Counted from the stretch's first letter, positions 1 to 8,129 are shown. The stretch: DNA of 64,000 nt from Palsa-504 sp963744575 (GCA_963744575.1 CAVUUF010000016.1:806001-870000); one strand, 5' to 3'. A program made the numbers and translations. The notes: generated by a model from the letters alone, not told the origin.

Positions 1-959
1 TCGGGGTCCAGGGTCCGGACCACGTGATCGAGCGTCTCCAGCTTCTCTCCCGGCTGCGCCCGCCGGACCACGATCTCGCCGGCCAGCTTGGACCGGTCGA
101 ACGCGTGCAGCGGCTGCCCGAGCTCCAGCATCAGGTAGTTGGTCACGTCCACCGCGAGCGATACCGACCGGACTCCGGACCGGGCCAGCCGCACCCGCAT
201 CCACAGCGGGGTCGGCGCGGCCGGGTCGAACCCGCGCACCTCGCGGAGCACGAACCGGTCGCAGGCGGTCGGGTCGGCGATACGGGCCGGGTAGACGTCG
301 GGGCCGACGTAACCCAAGGGTCCGCCGAGCAGGTCCGGACCGGGGAGCCCGGTCTCGGCCGGGTCGCGGAACGGCACGCCGAACGCGCTGGCGAGCTCGC
401 GCGCGATGCCGCGCACCGACACGGCGTAACCCCGGTCGGGTGTCACCGCGATCTCGAACACCTCGTCACGCAGCCCGGCGTAGGACACGAAGTCCTCGCC
501 CAGCGGCGCGTCGGGGGGCAGCACGAGGATGCCGGTGTGGTCGTCGCCGATGGCCAGCTCGCGAACCGAGCAGATCATCCCTTCGGAGATGTGGCCGTAT
601 CGCTTGCTGGCGCCGATCTCGAACCCGCCGGGCAGCTCCGCCCCGGGCCGGGCGAGCGCGACCCGGTCGCCGACGGCGAAGTTCGTCGCGCCGCAGATCA
701 CCCCGGACGCCGCGGCGGGCGGTCCGGCCAGCTGGCCTTCTGAGACGGCCACCCGGCAGTACCTGATCGGCTTCTTCAGGCCGGTGAGTTCCTCGATGAG
801 GAGCACCTGGGCGACCACCACGCCGCGGATGTCGTGCCCGGCCGACTCGAGCGACTCGACCTCGAGACCCGCGGCGGTCAGCCGCCGCACCACTTCGGTG
901 GCGTCCACGGGCTCGGTCAGCGGCGCGCAGGCACGCAGCCAGGAAAGCGGCACTCGCAT
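1..959 (-). CDS. pheT: Phenylalanyl-tRNA synthetase beta subunit, N-terminal part (cut by window edge)
   Basis: The beta chain of the (alpha-beta)2 enzyme that charges tRNA-Phe; this chain carries the tRNA-binding and editing modules. Reading left from the ATG at 959, the product starts MRVPLSWLRACAPL, the typical PheT start. An EMAP/OB-type tRNA-binding region follows (the VVAQVL and KKPIRYCRVAV stretches), then a B3/4-like part with ALGVPF-like and ELGQPLHAFD motifs. About 320 residues are visible; the catalytic-like core and C-terminus lie outside the window. The gene begins 2 nt after the pheS stop, so the two are co-transcribed and probably translationally coupled. No defect is visible. 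Confidence 0.95.
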   Translation of the reverse strand, partial: MRVPLSWLRACAPLTEPVDATEVVRRLTAAGLEVESLESAGHDIRGVVVAQVLLIEELTGLKKPIRYCRVAVSEGQLAGPPAAASGVICGATNFAVGDRVALARPGAELPGGFEIGASKRYGHISEGMICSVRELAIGDDHTGILVLPPDAPLGEDFVSYAGLRDEVFEIAVTPDRGYAVSVRGIARELASAFGVPFRDPAETGLPGPDLLGGPLGYVGPDVYPARIADPTACDRFVLREVRGFDPAAPTPLWMRVRLARSGVRSVSLAVDVTNYLMLELGQPLHAFDRSKLAGEIVVRRAQPGEKLETLDHVVRTLDP

Positions 960-961
960 CG

Positions 962-2116
962 TCAGATCTCCATCCCGAACGCCCGGCTGAACCGTACGTC
1001 GCCCTCGGTGGTCTCCCTGATGTCGGCCAGCCCGTGGCCGATCATCAGGCTGCGCTCGATGCCGAGCCCGAACGCGAACCCGCTGTACCGGTCGGGGTCG
1101 ATGCCGCAGGCCACCAGGACCCGCGGGTTGACCATGCCGCAGCCGGCGATCTCGATCCAGCCCTGCGACCGGCACACCCGGCACGGGTCACCGCCCGGCT
1201 TGGCCGAGGCGCCGCGGCAGACGTGGCACTCCATCGACACGTCGCCCGACGGCTCGGTGAACGGGAAATAGTCCGGCCGCAGCCGGGTCCGCAGCCCGGA
1301 CCCGAACATCGCGTCCACGAAGGACTGGATCGCGCCGCGCAGGTCGGCCATGGTCAGGCCCTCGTCGACGGCGAGCCCCTCGATCTGGTGGAACACCGGG
1401 CTGTGGGTCGCGTCGAGCGCCTCGTTACGGTAGCAGCGGCCGGGGCTGACCACGTACAGCGGCAGCGGCCGGGTGAGCATCGACCTGATCTGCACCGGCG
1501 AGGTGTGCGTGCGCAGCACCATGCCCGACTTGCCCTTGGGCCCCTCGATGAACAAGGTGTCCTGCATCTCGCGGGCCGGGTGGTCGGGCGGGATGTTCAG
1601 CGCGTCGAAGTTGTACCACTCCGCCTCGACTTCGGGTCCTTCGGCGACCTCGTAGCCCATGGCGACGAACACGTCGGACAACCGGTCACCGAGCGTGGTG
1701 ACCGGATGCCGCGCCCCGGGCAGGGTCCGGTCCCACGGCAGCGTGACGTCGACCGCCTCGGTAACCAGTACCAGCCGGTCCCGTTCGGCCTGCAAAAGGA
1801 CCTGACGCTCGCGCAACGCCTCGCGGAGCTTGCCGCGGGCCGCCCCGACCCGGCGCCCCGCCTCGGCGCGGGCCTCGGGCGGCAGCGCGCCGATCTCGGC
1901 GCTGGCCGCCGACAGCGGCGCGCGGTCACCATCGTGCGCGATCCGCGCCGCCTTCAGTTCGTCGAGGGTCCCGGCGGCGGCGACGGCGGCGAGCGCCTCG
2001 TCGAGGACCCGGGCCACCTCGTCGGGCGCCAGCGAAGCCGTCGCCTTAGCCGTGTCTTCCCGGGGGGACGACCCCCCGGATCCCCCCGAGGGGTAACTCT
2101 TGTTCGGTGCGGACAT
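962..2116 (-). CDS. pheS: Phenylalanyl-tRNA synthetase alpha subunit
   Basis: Catalytic alpha chain of PheRS, 384 aa from the ATG at 2116, which has an AGGA-type ribosome site about 9 nt upstream; a longer frame to 2263 exists but has no family support. Class II aaRS motifs are visible: motif 2 around GRCYRNE, motif 3 around FGLGIERSLMIG, plus the actinobacterial CHVC/CRVC insertion before GWIEIAGCGMVNP. After MSAPNKSY, where relatives continue directly into DPVEVAAL-like sequence, there is an extra Gly/Ser-rich segment (residues about 9-24). It is encoded by a GC palindrome that recurs in the upstream methyltransferase gene and looks like a repeat inserted in frame. pheT follows after 2 nt. 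Confidence 0.96.
   Translation of the reverse strand: MSAPNKSYPSGGSGGSSPREDTAKATASLAPDEVARVLDEALAAVAAAGTLDELKAARIAHDGDRAPLSAASAEIGALPPEARAEAGRRVGAARGKLREALRERQVLLQAERDRLVLVTEAVDVTLPWDRTLPGARHPVTTLGDRLSDVFVAMGYEVAEGPEVEAEWYNFDALNIPPDHPAREMQDTLFIEGPKGKSGMVLRTHTSPVQIRSMLTRPLPLYVVSPGRCYRNEALDATHSPVFHQIEGLAVDEGLTMADLRGAIQSFVDAMFGSGLRTRLRPDYFPFTEPSGDVSMECHVCRGASAKPGGDPCRVCRSQGWIEIAGCGMVNPRVLVACGIDPDRYSGFAFGLGIERSLMIGHGLADIRETTEGDVRFSRAFGMEI
2059..2093. repeat. GC palindromic repeat inside pheS 5' coding region
   Basis: Two 8-bp arms (CCGGGGGG / CCCCCCGG) flank a four-base loop ACGA, followed by a GGATCCCCCC tail. The same architecture (six G, NCGA, six C, then GGA-WCC) occurs at 4622-4651 inside the methyltransferase gene. 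Here it encodes the low-complexity SGGSGGSSPR stretch of PheS, which relatives lack. Confidence 0.7.
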
Positions 2117-2341
2117 GGGTCCTGCTTCCTGCGGGCCGTACCTTGGCTGGGGTTCTCCGGCGGATACTTCTGCCGAACGGGCATGGGTGGCAGCGTCGCG
2201 TGAGCCTCGACGCGCCAGGGGGTTCGCGTCGGCCTGCCTAGCGGCGCCCGACTGGGCGGCCAAGGGCCGATCGCCGTGCTGGATAGCCCGAAGGGAGATT
2301 ACCGTACCGAGTGCTCACCGATGCCCCGAGGGTGTCGCGCT

Positions 2342-3574
2342 TCAGCCGGCCGCCGTCCCCGCGGGCACGATAAATCGGAACTCGGCGCCGCCGCCGGGCG
2401 CGCGGCGCACGCCGATCGCGCCGCCGTGGGCCTCGACGAGGCCCTTGACAATATAGAGGCCGAGACCGGTGCCGCCGCCGTGCCGGCTGGTGCGGCTGCT
2501 GCCGCCGCGGGGCTTGCCCCGCCAGAACTGGCGGAACACCCGGGGGGCCACGTCCGGCGCGATGCCCTCGCCCTGGTCGCGCACGGACACGGCGACCGCG
2601 CCGGCCGCGTCGCCCTCGCCGTCCAGATGCGCCGGTTCCACCATGATCGTCACGATACCAGCGCCGTGCCTGACGGCGTTTTCCACCAGGTTGCCGAGGA
2701 TCTGGTCGATCTTGTCGGCGTCCAGCCAGGTTTCCGGCAGGTCACCAGCCACCTCGAGCCGGAACCGGTCCTCGGCGTCGCCCGCGGCCACCTGGCCCGC
2801 GATGATCTTCCTGGCCCGGTCGGGCAGGTCGACCAGCTGCCGGTGCACCTCCATCCGGCCAGACTCGATCCGGGACACATCGAGCAGCTCGGTGATGAGC
2901 CTGGTCACGCGGTCGGCGTCCGCGTTGACGGTCTCCAGCATCACGCGCTTCTGATCGTCGGTGAACCGGCCCCACTTGTTCAGCAGCGTGGCGGTGAAGC
3001 CTTTGACGCTGGTCAGCGGGGAGCGGAGCTCATGCGCGACGGTGGAGACGAGTTCGGCGCGGCTGCGTTCCAGCCGCTCGCGCTGCTGTGCGCCGCGCAG
3101 GCTGATCACGAGCCGCCGGACCGGGCGCGGACCGCGGGCCCCGCCCGTGCGGCGCTCCTTGCGCACATAGCCGACCGACACGAGGATCTCGGTGCCGTCC
3201 GCCAGGTAGAGCGATCGCTCAGGGTGACGAGTGCGGGTGGGCAGGCCGTGGTAGGGATCGGCGTACACCCACCAGTCCCGGCCCTCGGCGTCGCGCAGCG
3301 GCAGTACGTCAAACACGAACTTGCCGATGACCTCGGCCGGATCGAGCCCGGTCAGGCGGGCGGCGACCCGGTTGAACACGACGATGCGGCCAACCTCGTC
3401 GGCGACCACCACCCCGTCCGGAAGCTCATCCGCGGAAATCAGGCTCACGACCGGGACCCGGCCTCCGGAGAGCGGGCTGGCACCGGGAACATGACCCTTA
3501 GCGGTCTCGCGGTTCGTGGGCGTCCCTGCCGGTTGCGGGGCTGAAGACGCCCGGCTCGATATGAGCTCGTCCAC
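2342..3574 (-). CDS. PAS-domain sensor histidine kinase in the translation operon
   Basis: 410-aa soluble kinase from a GTG start with GGAGG about 9 nt upstream. Order: a PAS-like sensor domain (about residues 45-160), HisKA with phospho-acceptor His181 (VAHELRSPLT), then HATPase with N box NLVENAVRHG (Asn295/Asn299), G1 DQGEGI and G2 GTGLGLYIV. No membrane segment is visible, so it probably senses a cytoplasmic signal. No response regulator is adjacent. A sensor kinase between the rRNA methyltransferase and pheS is also found in Streptomyces, so the position is old. Its partner and signal cannot be told from the sequence. Confidence 0.92.
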   Translation of the reverse strand: MDELISSRASSAPQPAGTPTNRETAKGHVPGASPLSGGRVPVVSLISADELPDGVVVADEVGRIVVFNRVAARLTGLDPAEVIGKFVFDVLPLRDAEGRDWWVYADPYHGLPTRTRHPERSLYLADGTEILVSVGYVRKERRTGGARGPRPVRRLVISLRGAQQRERLERSRAELVSTVAHELRSPLTSVKGFTATLLNKWGRFTDDQKRVMLETVNADADRVTRLITELLDVSRIESGRMEVHRQLVDLPDRARKIIAGQVAAGDAEDRFRLEVAGDLPETWLDADKIDQILGNLVENAVRHGAGIVTIMVEPAHLDGEGDAAGAVAVSVRDQGEGIAPDVAPRVFRQFWRGKPRGGSSRTSRHGGGTGLGLYIVKGLVEAHGGAIGVRRAPGGGAEFRFIVPAGTAAG

Positions 3575-3660
3575 TGCAGCGAAGCCTCCGTCCGGCGTGG
3601 CCGCACTGAAACGTCCGACGGCCGGAAGTGGTCACGGTTCGGGTGACGGAATGTGATCAG

Positions 3661-3689
3661 ACTCTAGCGCGGATACCGACTTTGTGACA
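3661..3689 (-). promoter_or_regulatory. Possible promoter for the histidine kinase gene
   Basis: On the minus strand, TGTCAC (3689-3684), a 17-bp spacer and TAGAGT (3666-3661, fitting the actinobacterial TANNNT -10) lie in the 236-bp gap upstream of the kinase. The -35 match is weak. Confidence 0.3.
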
Positions 3690-3810
3690 GTCCTGAGACG
3701 TGAATTCTCTATGTCGTAGCTCAAATACTCTACGCCACCAGTCGCTACTTGCGTACCATCTTGTTTGCCCGCCTCGCTTGTCCCTCTTGTTACGCTGGTC
3801 TCGTGACCGT

Positions 3811-4734
3811 TCACCCGTCACGTCCTTCACGGTGCGCTCGCTGCGCCCGCGCGGACGCGTAGAGGCACACCGCGGCCGCCGCGGCCAGGTTGAGGCTTTC
3901 GGCCCGGCCGTAGATGGGGACGGCGACGGGTTCGTCCGCCAGCGCGAGGAGGTCGGGCGGCAGCCCCCAGGCCTCGTTGCCGAACATCCAGGCGGTCGGC
4001 CCGGCCAGCCGGTCCTGCACCTCCGGGTCGTCCAGGGAACGTCCGGCGCGGCCGTCCGCCGCCATGATCTTCAGGCCGGCCGCGCGCATCACAGCGATGG
4101 CGTCCCCGAGCCTCGCCCCCGCCACCACGGGCAGGTGGAACAGGCTGCCTGCCGACGCGCGCACGCACTTGCCGTTGTAAGGGTCGACCGAAGCGTCGGC
4201 GAAGACCACGGCGTCCGCGCCCGCCGCGTCGGCGGTGCGCAGCACGGTGCCGGCGTTTCCCGGGTCGCGGACGTTGGCCAGCAGCGTCACCAGTCCCGGT
4301 GTGGTGGCTCCTCCCGGCCTGGTGATGCCGGCGAGCGGGACGTCGACGAAACCGCAGACGGCCAGCAGGCCCTGCGGCGTCACGGTCTGGGCCAGTTCGT
4401 CCATGACCTCGCCGCTGACCACGTGCACCGGTACGCCCGCGGCGGCGATCGCGGCGACCAGGTCGCCGTGCCTGCTCCGCGCGGGCACGGTCACGAAAAG
4501 GTCGGTGACCTGCGCACCACAGTGAAAAGCCGCCGCCACCGCTTGCGGGCCTTCGGCGAGGAAGGCCCGCTCACGCTGGCGGAAGGCTCGTTTGGTCAGG
4601 CGCCGGGCGGCTCTTATTGGCCCAGGGGGGGCGACCCCCCTGGAACCCTCCGCATGCCCGCTGCGGTGCCCGCCGTAGTATCGCGCGGTCGGGGGGCCGT
4701 CGGCCCCCGCGAGCCGCGCGATGTGCCCCGTCAC
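3811..4734 (-). CDS. SpoU/TrmH-family rRNA 2'-O-methyltransferase
   Basis: SAM-dependent RNA ribose methyltransferase, 307 aa. An N-terminal substrate-binding domain starts at the IRAARRLTKRAFRQRERAFLAEG motif region, followed by the SPOUT knot motifs NVRDPGNAGTVLRTAD (motif 1), MFGNEAWGLP (motif 2) and IPIYGRAESLNLAAAAAV (motif 3). The GTG start abuts the rplT stop codon (TAG then GTG), so translation is probably coupled. About 43 N-terminal residues have no family counterpart and are encoded by GC-rich hairpin repeats. The target nucleotide cannot be told; the linkage infC-rpmI-rplT-methyltransferase is conserved in Streptomyces. Confidence 0.9.
   Translation of the reverse strand: MTGHIARLAGADGPPTARYYGGHRSGHAEGSRGVAPPGPIRAARRLTKRAFRQRERAFLAEGPQAVAAAFHCGAQVTDLFVTVPARSRHGDLVAAIAAAGVPVHVVSGEVMDELAQTVTPQGLLAVCGFVDVPLAGITRPGGATTPGLVTLLANVRDPGNAGTVLRTADAAGADAVVFADASVDPYNGKCVRASAGSLFHLPVVAGARLGDAIAVMRAAGLKIMAADGRAGRSLDDPEVQDRLAGPTAWMFGNEAWGLPPDLLALADEPVAVPIYGRAESLNLAAAAAVCLYASARAQRAHREGRDG
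4622..4651. repeat. GC palindromic repeat inside methyltransferase 5' coding region
   Basis: Perfect 9-bp arms CCAGGGGGG / CCCCCCTGG around the loop GCGA, then GGAACCCTCC. It is the second copy of the element at 2059-2093. Confidence 0.7.
4682..4720. repeat. Nested GC hairpin near the methyltransferase start codon
   Basis: Outer 7-bp arms CGCGCGG / CCGCGCG enclose an inner hairpin GGGGGCC-GTC-GGCCCCC. It begins 14 nt downstream of the GTG start (4734), so in mRNA it could hold back initiation. It encodes non-conserved residues. Confidence 0.55.
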
Positions 4735-5115
4735 CTAGGCGGCCGCGGACCCGGACGCGTCGGGGAGCGCCTTCTTCGCCACCTCGACCAGGGCCGAGAA
4801 CGCCGCCTCGTCGGCGACGGCGAGCTCGGCGAGCATCCGCCGGTCCACCTCGACGCCGGCGACCCGCAGGCCCTGGACGAACCGGTTATAGGTCATGCCG
4901 TTGGCCCGGGCCGCGGCGTTGATCCGCTGGATCCACAGCCGCCGGAAGTTGCCCTTGCGGTCCTTGCGGTCGCGGTAGGCGTAGGTCATCGAGTGGAGGA
5001 CCTGCTCCTTGGCCTTGCGGTACAGCCGTGACCGCTGTCCCCGGTACCCGCTCGCCCGCTCAAGGACAACCTTGCGCTTCTTGTGGGCGTTGGTTGCCCG
5101 CTTGACGCGTGCCAT
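4735..5115 (-). CDS. rplT: 50S ribosomal protein L20
   Basis: 126 aa, starting MARVKRATNAHKKRKVVLE, a near-invariant L20 N-terminus, with the RNA-binding FRRLWIQRINAAAR region intact. L20 binds 23S rRNA early in 50S assembly and is an autogenous regulator in some bacteria. The ATG at 5115 has GGGAG about 10 nt upstream. It sits 30 nt after rpmI and directly abuts the methyltransferase start. The C-terminal tail (DASGSAAA) is slightly longer than the shortest homologues. Confidence 0.98.
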   Translation of the reverse strand: MARVKRATNAHKKRKVVLERASGYRGQRSRLYRKAKEQVLHSMTYAYRDRKDRKGNFRRLWIQRINAAARANGMTYNRFVQGLRVAGVEVDRRMLAELAVADEAAFSALVEVAKKALPDASGSAAA

Positions 5116-5145
5116 TGTGTCATGTCTCCCTCAACGCGGGCCGGG

Positions 5146-5340
5146 CTACTTGCCCAGCAGCTTCTTGATCTCCTTGAGGTCGCTGGGCGCGACCGGCACT
5201 TCGTTGTAGAGCCGCCGCGTCAGGCGGGACGACTTGTGCTCGAACAGATGGCCACGGTTGGCGCGACGGCGCATCACCTTGCCGGTTCCGGTCAGCTTGA
5301 ACCGCTTCGCGGCCCCGCTGTGTGTCTTCATCTTCGGCAT
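5146..5340 (-). CDS. rpmI: 50S ribosomal protein L35
   Basis: 64 aa from the ATG at 5340 (MPKMKTHSGAAKRFKLTGTGK), with GGAG 11 nt upstream. An upstream in-frame extension to 5394 lacks family support. It is basic throughout, ending IKKLLGK, with full family length. It lies between infC and rplT in the conserved order. Confidence 0.97.
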   Translation of the reverse strand: MPKMKTHSGAAKRFKLTGTGKVMRRRANRGHLFEHKSSRLTRRLYNEVPVAPSDLKEIKKLLGK

Positions 5341-5443
5341 GGTCGCCGTCGTCTCCAATCCTCTAGCTGCCGCCCCTGGGCGCGCAGCAGTCACCGACCC
5401 CGGTGCTTGCGCCGGGGTTATTGCCGCCGGGTGATGCTACCGG

Positions 5444-6094
5444 CTAGGCCGGACCCGATACCGCGGCACCGTCGGCGGCGGCCTCACTAGCCGCCGCGGC
5501 CGGGGCCGCTGCTGCGGCAGCGCGCGGGCTTGGCACCGACCGGTTGTGGGCCTGGCCTGCCGTATGCGCCTTTGTTTCACTCTTCTTCCGGTGCGGACCG
5601 ATCACCATGATCATGTTCCGCCCGTCCTGCTTCGGCTGCGACTCCACGAAGCCGAGCTCTTCAACGTCGCTGGCGAGACGCTGCAGCAGGCGGAAGCCCA
5701 GTTCCGGCCGGGACTGCTCACGTCCCCTGAACATGATCGTCACCTTGACCTTGTCGCCCGCCTTGAGGAACCGCTCGACGTGGCCCTTCTTGGTGCCGTA
5801 GTCGTGCGGGTCGATCTTCGGGCGCAGCTTGATCTCCTTGACGATCGTCTGCGTCTGGTTCTTACGCGACTCCCGGGCCTTGACCGCGGACTCGTACTTG
5901 AACTTGCCGTAGTCCATGAGCTTGGCGACCGGCGGCCGGGCCGTGGGCGCCACCTCAACCAGGTCGAGATCGGCTTCCTGAGCCAGCTTGAGTGCGTCGT
6001 TGATCGAGACGATCCCGATCTGCTCTCCCTTGGGCCCTACCAAACGGACTTCGGGGGCACGGATGCGCTCGTTGATACGCGCTTCGACGCTGAT
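5444..6094 (-). CDS. infC: Translation initiation factor IF-3, probable ATC start
   Basis: IF-3 binds the 30S subunit and proofreads initiator tRNA and start-codon choice. The conserved region begins SVEARINERIRAPEVRLVG and runs through the linker (KESRKNQTQTIVKEIKLRPKID region) to DGRNMIMVIGPHRK, with an Ala-rich tail of about 40 residues as in other actinobacteria. There is no ATG or GTG at the expected place. AAGGAGG (6105-6099) is followed 4 nt later by ATC AGC GTC, so a non-canonical ATC start at 6094 (216 aa) is most likely. The only alternative start seen, a TTG at 6190, would add 32 non-conserved residues. Rare infC start codons are a known autoregulatory device. Confidence 0.9.
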   Translation of the reverse strand: MSVEARINERIRAPEVRLVGPKGEQIGIVSINDALKLAQEADLDLVEVAPTARPPVAKLMDYGKFKYESAVKARESRKNQTQTIVKEIKLRPKIDPHDYGTKKGHVERFLKAGDKVKVTIMFRGREQSRPELGFRLLQRLASDVEELGFVESQPKQDGRNMIMVIGPHRKKSETKAHTAGQAHNRSVPSPRAAAAAAPAAAASEAAADGAAVSGPA

Positions 6095-6203
6095 GTGACC
6101 TCCTTGAGCCTCATCTCCGCCGTCGGAGTTTCCGGCGGCGGCATCTGCCGACCAGGCCCGGAGATTCTCCCGGTGGCGTCGGAGGACCAACCCCCGACAC
6201 GAG

Positions 6204-6233
6204 AAAACCCCGCGAGCGATGCGCTCAGCGGGG
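6204..6233 (-). terminator. Intrinsic terminator or attenuator in the infC leader
   Basis: Minus strand: CCCCGC, bulged T, GAGCG, loop CAT, CGCTC, GCGGGG, then TTTT. This is an 11-bp GC stem plus a U-run, rare in such a genome. It lies 110 nt upstream of the infC ATC start, on the same strand, so it can act as a leader attenuator for the infC-rpmI-rplT operon or end an upstream transcript. Confidence 0.7.
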
Positions 6234-6564
6234 CAACCACAACAACGACATCATCCCTCGGAGATCCCAGGATCCCGATGGATGCGCCGTGCCAGCATAA
6301 GCCCGGCCGCCGGGCACGCTCTCGCGCACCGCCCGCCGGGCGTCTGGCCAGACCCGCCTGCCCTGCTTCCGGACTGACTGGGTGGGAGGTGGTCCTCCGC
6401 TTTGCGCGCCCGGCACATGCGTACCGGGCTGGTCAGCGACTAAGCCTAACAGCACCGGGCGGCCATGTGGTATTCCCCACGCGGACAGTATTCCGGCGCA
6501 GGCGAACCCCTGGGGCCGAAGGGGCCCCCGTGATCCCTTCGGCCCGTGTCTTGTCGCCCGGGTC

Positions 6565-7009
6565 CTAGTTGAGGACTCGATTGGTGAAGGTGCGGGCGCC
6601 CAGGTAGCCGAAGACCACGGTGCCGCCGACGAGCGCGAGCAGCACGGCCCAGATCGGCATATGGCCGAGCGACGGGGTCGGCACCGGCGCCAGCGCCCGG
6701 TCCTCGATCGTACGCTGCCAGGAGAACTCCATCACCAGCGGCCACGCCGATCCGGCGCTTCACCGCGACTGGGTCGGCCACCACGTCTATGCCCGCCACC
6801 CAGCCCTGCCCGCCGGTGGGCAGCACCAGCGTGGTGAGCATGCCGATGGTGGTGGACTTGCCCGCGCCGTTCGGCCCGAGCAGCCCGAAGAACTGGCCGG
6901 AGACCACGGACAGGTCGATACCGCGCACCGCGGGCACGTCGCCGCGCGACGACTTATAGGTCTTGCGCAAGTCCTCGGTGCGTATCGCGAGCCCGGCCGC
7001 ATCCGTCAT
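6565..7009 (-). pseudogene. Collapsed ABC drug exporter: ATPase N-terminus joined to permease C-terminus
   Basis: From the ATG at 7009 the frame encodes a DrrA-like ABC ATPase N-terminus with Walker A GPNGAGKST, up to VKRRIGVA (about 88 residues). Similarity then stops. In the next frame the sequence encodes the last part of an ABC-2 permease (PLVMEFSWQRT to YLGARTFTNRVLN, stop at 6565-6567), including one hydrophobic segment. The signature motif, Walker B and most of the permease are missing. A single deletion near 6745, fusing two formerly adjacent genes out of frame, explains this. The promoter and operators remain intact. Not functional as a transporter. Confidence 0.85.
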
Positions 7010-7012
7010 GAT

Positions 7013-7057
7013 GTCAACCTATGTTGACGAGCGGCTCGTGTCAACTTTAGTTGACAC
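7013..7057 (-). promoter_or_regulatory. Strong leaderless promoter overlapped by two palindromic operators
   Basis: Minus strand: TTGACA (7044-7039), 17-bp spacer, TAGGTT (7021-7016), then 6 nt to the ATG at 7009, so the mRNA should be leaderless. Two perfect palindromes overlay it: gtgtcaactttagttgacac (7038-7057) on the -35 and gtcaacctatgttgac (7013-7028) on the -10, centres 27 bp apart. The half-site GTCAAC/GTTGAC is typical of TetR- or MarR-type operators. No such regulator gene adjoins it. Confidence 0.75.
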
Positions 7058-7146
7058 CTCCGGTTTCCGCACCACGACAACCTGACGTCCTGCGTCACCT
7101 GCCGCGCTCCTTCCTTATCACCCGCAGCTATTTCCACGTCAAATCA

Positions 7147-7158
7147 TTTGAGCTCAAA
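7147..7158. other. 12-bp palindrome in the gap before the TauE/SafE gene
   Basis: Perfect TTTGAGCTCAAA in an AT-richer patch of the 7058-7297 gap. It may belong to the regulatory region of the plus-strand permease gene; nothing else was recognised in this gap. Confidence 0.25.
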
Positions 7159-7297
7159 GTATCTTCGCGGGTAAGGTCGCCAGGCTACGTATCTCCGCTC
7201 ACACGCAGGCGTAGGACTGCTCGAACCCGGGGATCACAGGGGCTGGGATGCGGGCGGGGGTGCGGGAGGAGCGGCGGCTGCGCGATGCTGGCATCGG

Positions 7298-8050
7298 ATG
7301 AGATTTTCTGAGGCGCTCGTGCTACTCGCCGCCGGGACACTCGGCGGCATCTTCAGCACGGTGGTGAGCATCGCCTCGCTGGTCACCTACCCGGCGCTGC
7401 TGGCGCTGGGCGTGCCGCCGCTCAGCGCGAACATGACCAACACGGTCTCGCTCGTGCTCACCGGGGCGGGGTCGATTGCCGGTTCCCGGCCGGAGCTGGC
7501 CGGGCAGGGCCGGCGCGTGATCAGGCTCGGGATCGTCACCGCGCTCGGCGGCGTGGCCGGCGCGACGGTGCTGCTGCTCACGCCGGCCAGCACCTTCACC
7601 TTCGTGGTGCCGGTGCTGATCGGCGGGGCCTCGCTGGTCCTCCTCGTCCAGCCCAGGATCAAGCGGCTGTCCCCGTCCGCGGACGGCGGGAACCCGCTGG
7701 TCCACGGCGCGGCGCTGTTCGCGGTGGCCATGTACGTCGGGTATTTCGGCGCCGCGGCGGGGATCCTGCTGCTCGTGGTGCTCAGCACGATGATCGACGA
7801 ATCGCTGGTCAAGGTGAACGCGGTGAAGAACGCCGTCTCCGCGGCCGCGAATGCCATGGCCTCGGTGTGCTTCGCGTTGTTCGGCGACGTCAGGTGGGAG
7901 TTCGTCGCGCCGCTCGCGGCGGGTTTCCTGATCGGCGGGTGGTTCGGCCCCAAGATCGCGCGCAAGGTGCCCACCGGGCCGTTCCGGGTCATCGTCAGCC
8001 TGTGCGGCATCGGCCTCGCGGTGAGGCTTGGTATCAGCGCATACCGCTGA
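7298..8050 (+). CDS. TauE/SafE-family membrane permease
   Basis: 250-aa polytopic protein of the sulfite/organosulfonate exporter superfamily. About eight hydrophobic segments are visible, with the family's paired repeat: GTLGGIFSTVVSIASLVTYP in the first half and YVGYFGAAAGILLLVVL in the second, followed by VKNAVSAAANA and GFLIGGWFGPKIARKV. Substrates differ between members (sulfite, sulfoacetate, sulfur compounds, metals) and cannot be inferred here. The ATG at 7298 lacks a clear Shine-Dalgarno site; a GTG at 7319 is a possible alternative. It stands alone, with no sulfur genes near. Confidence 0.85.
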   Translation: MRFSEALVLLAAGTLGGIFSTVVSIASLVTYPALLALGVPPLSANMTNTVSLVLTGAGSIAGSRPELAGQGRRVIRLGIVTALGGVAGATVLLLTPASTFTFVVPVLIGGASLVLLVQPRIKRLSPSADGGNPLVHGAALFAVAMYVGYFGAAAGILLLVVLSTMIDESLVKVNAVKNAVSAAANAMASVCFALFGDVRWEFVAPLAAGFLIGGWFGPKIARKVPTGPFRVIVSLCGIGLAVRLGISAYR

Positions 8051-8129
8051 CGCCTCCGTACGGTTATGAAAGCGAGATAACAATCCTCTTCGCGACCACG
8101 GTCGTGACAAAATCGGTTCACGCATCAGC

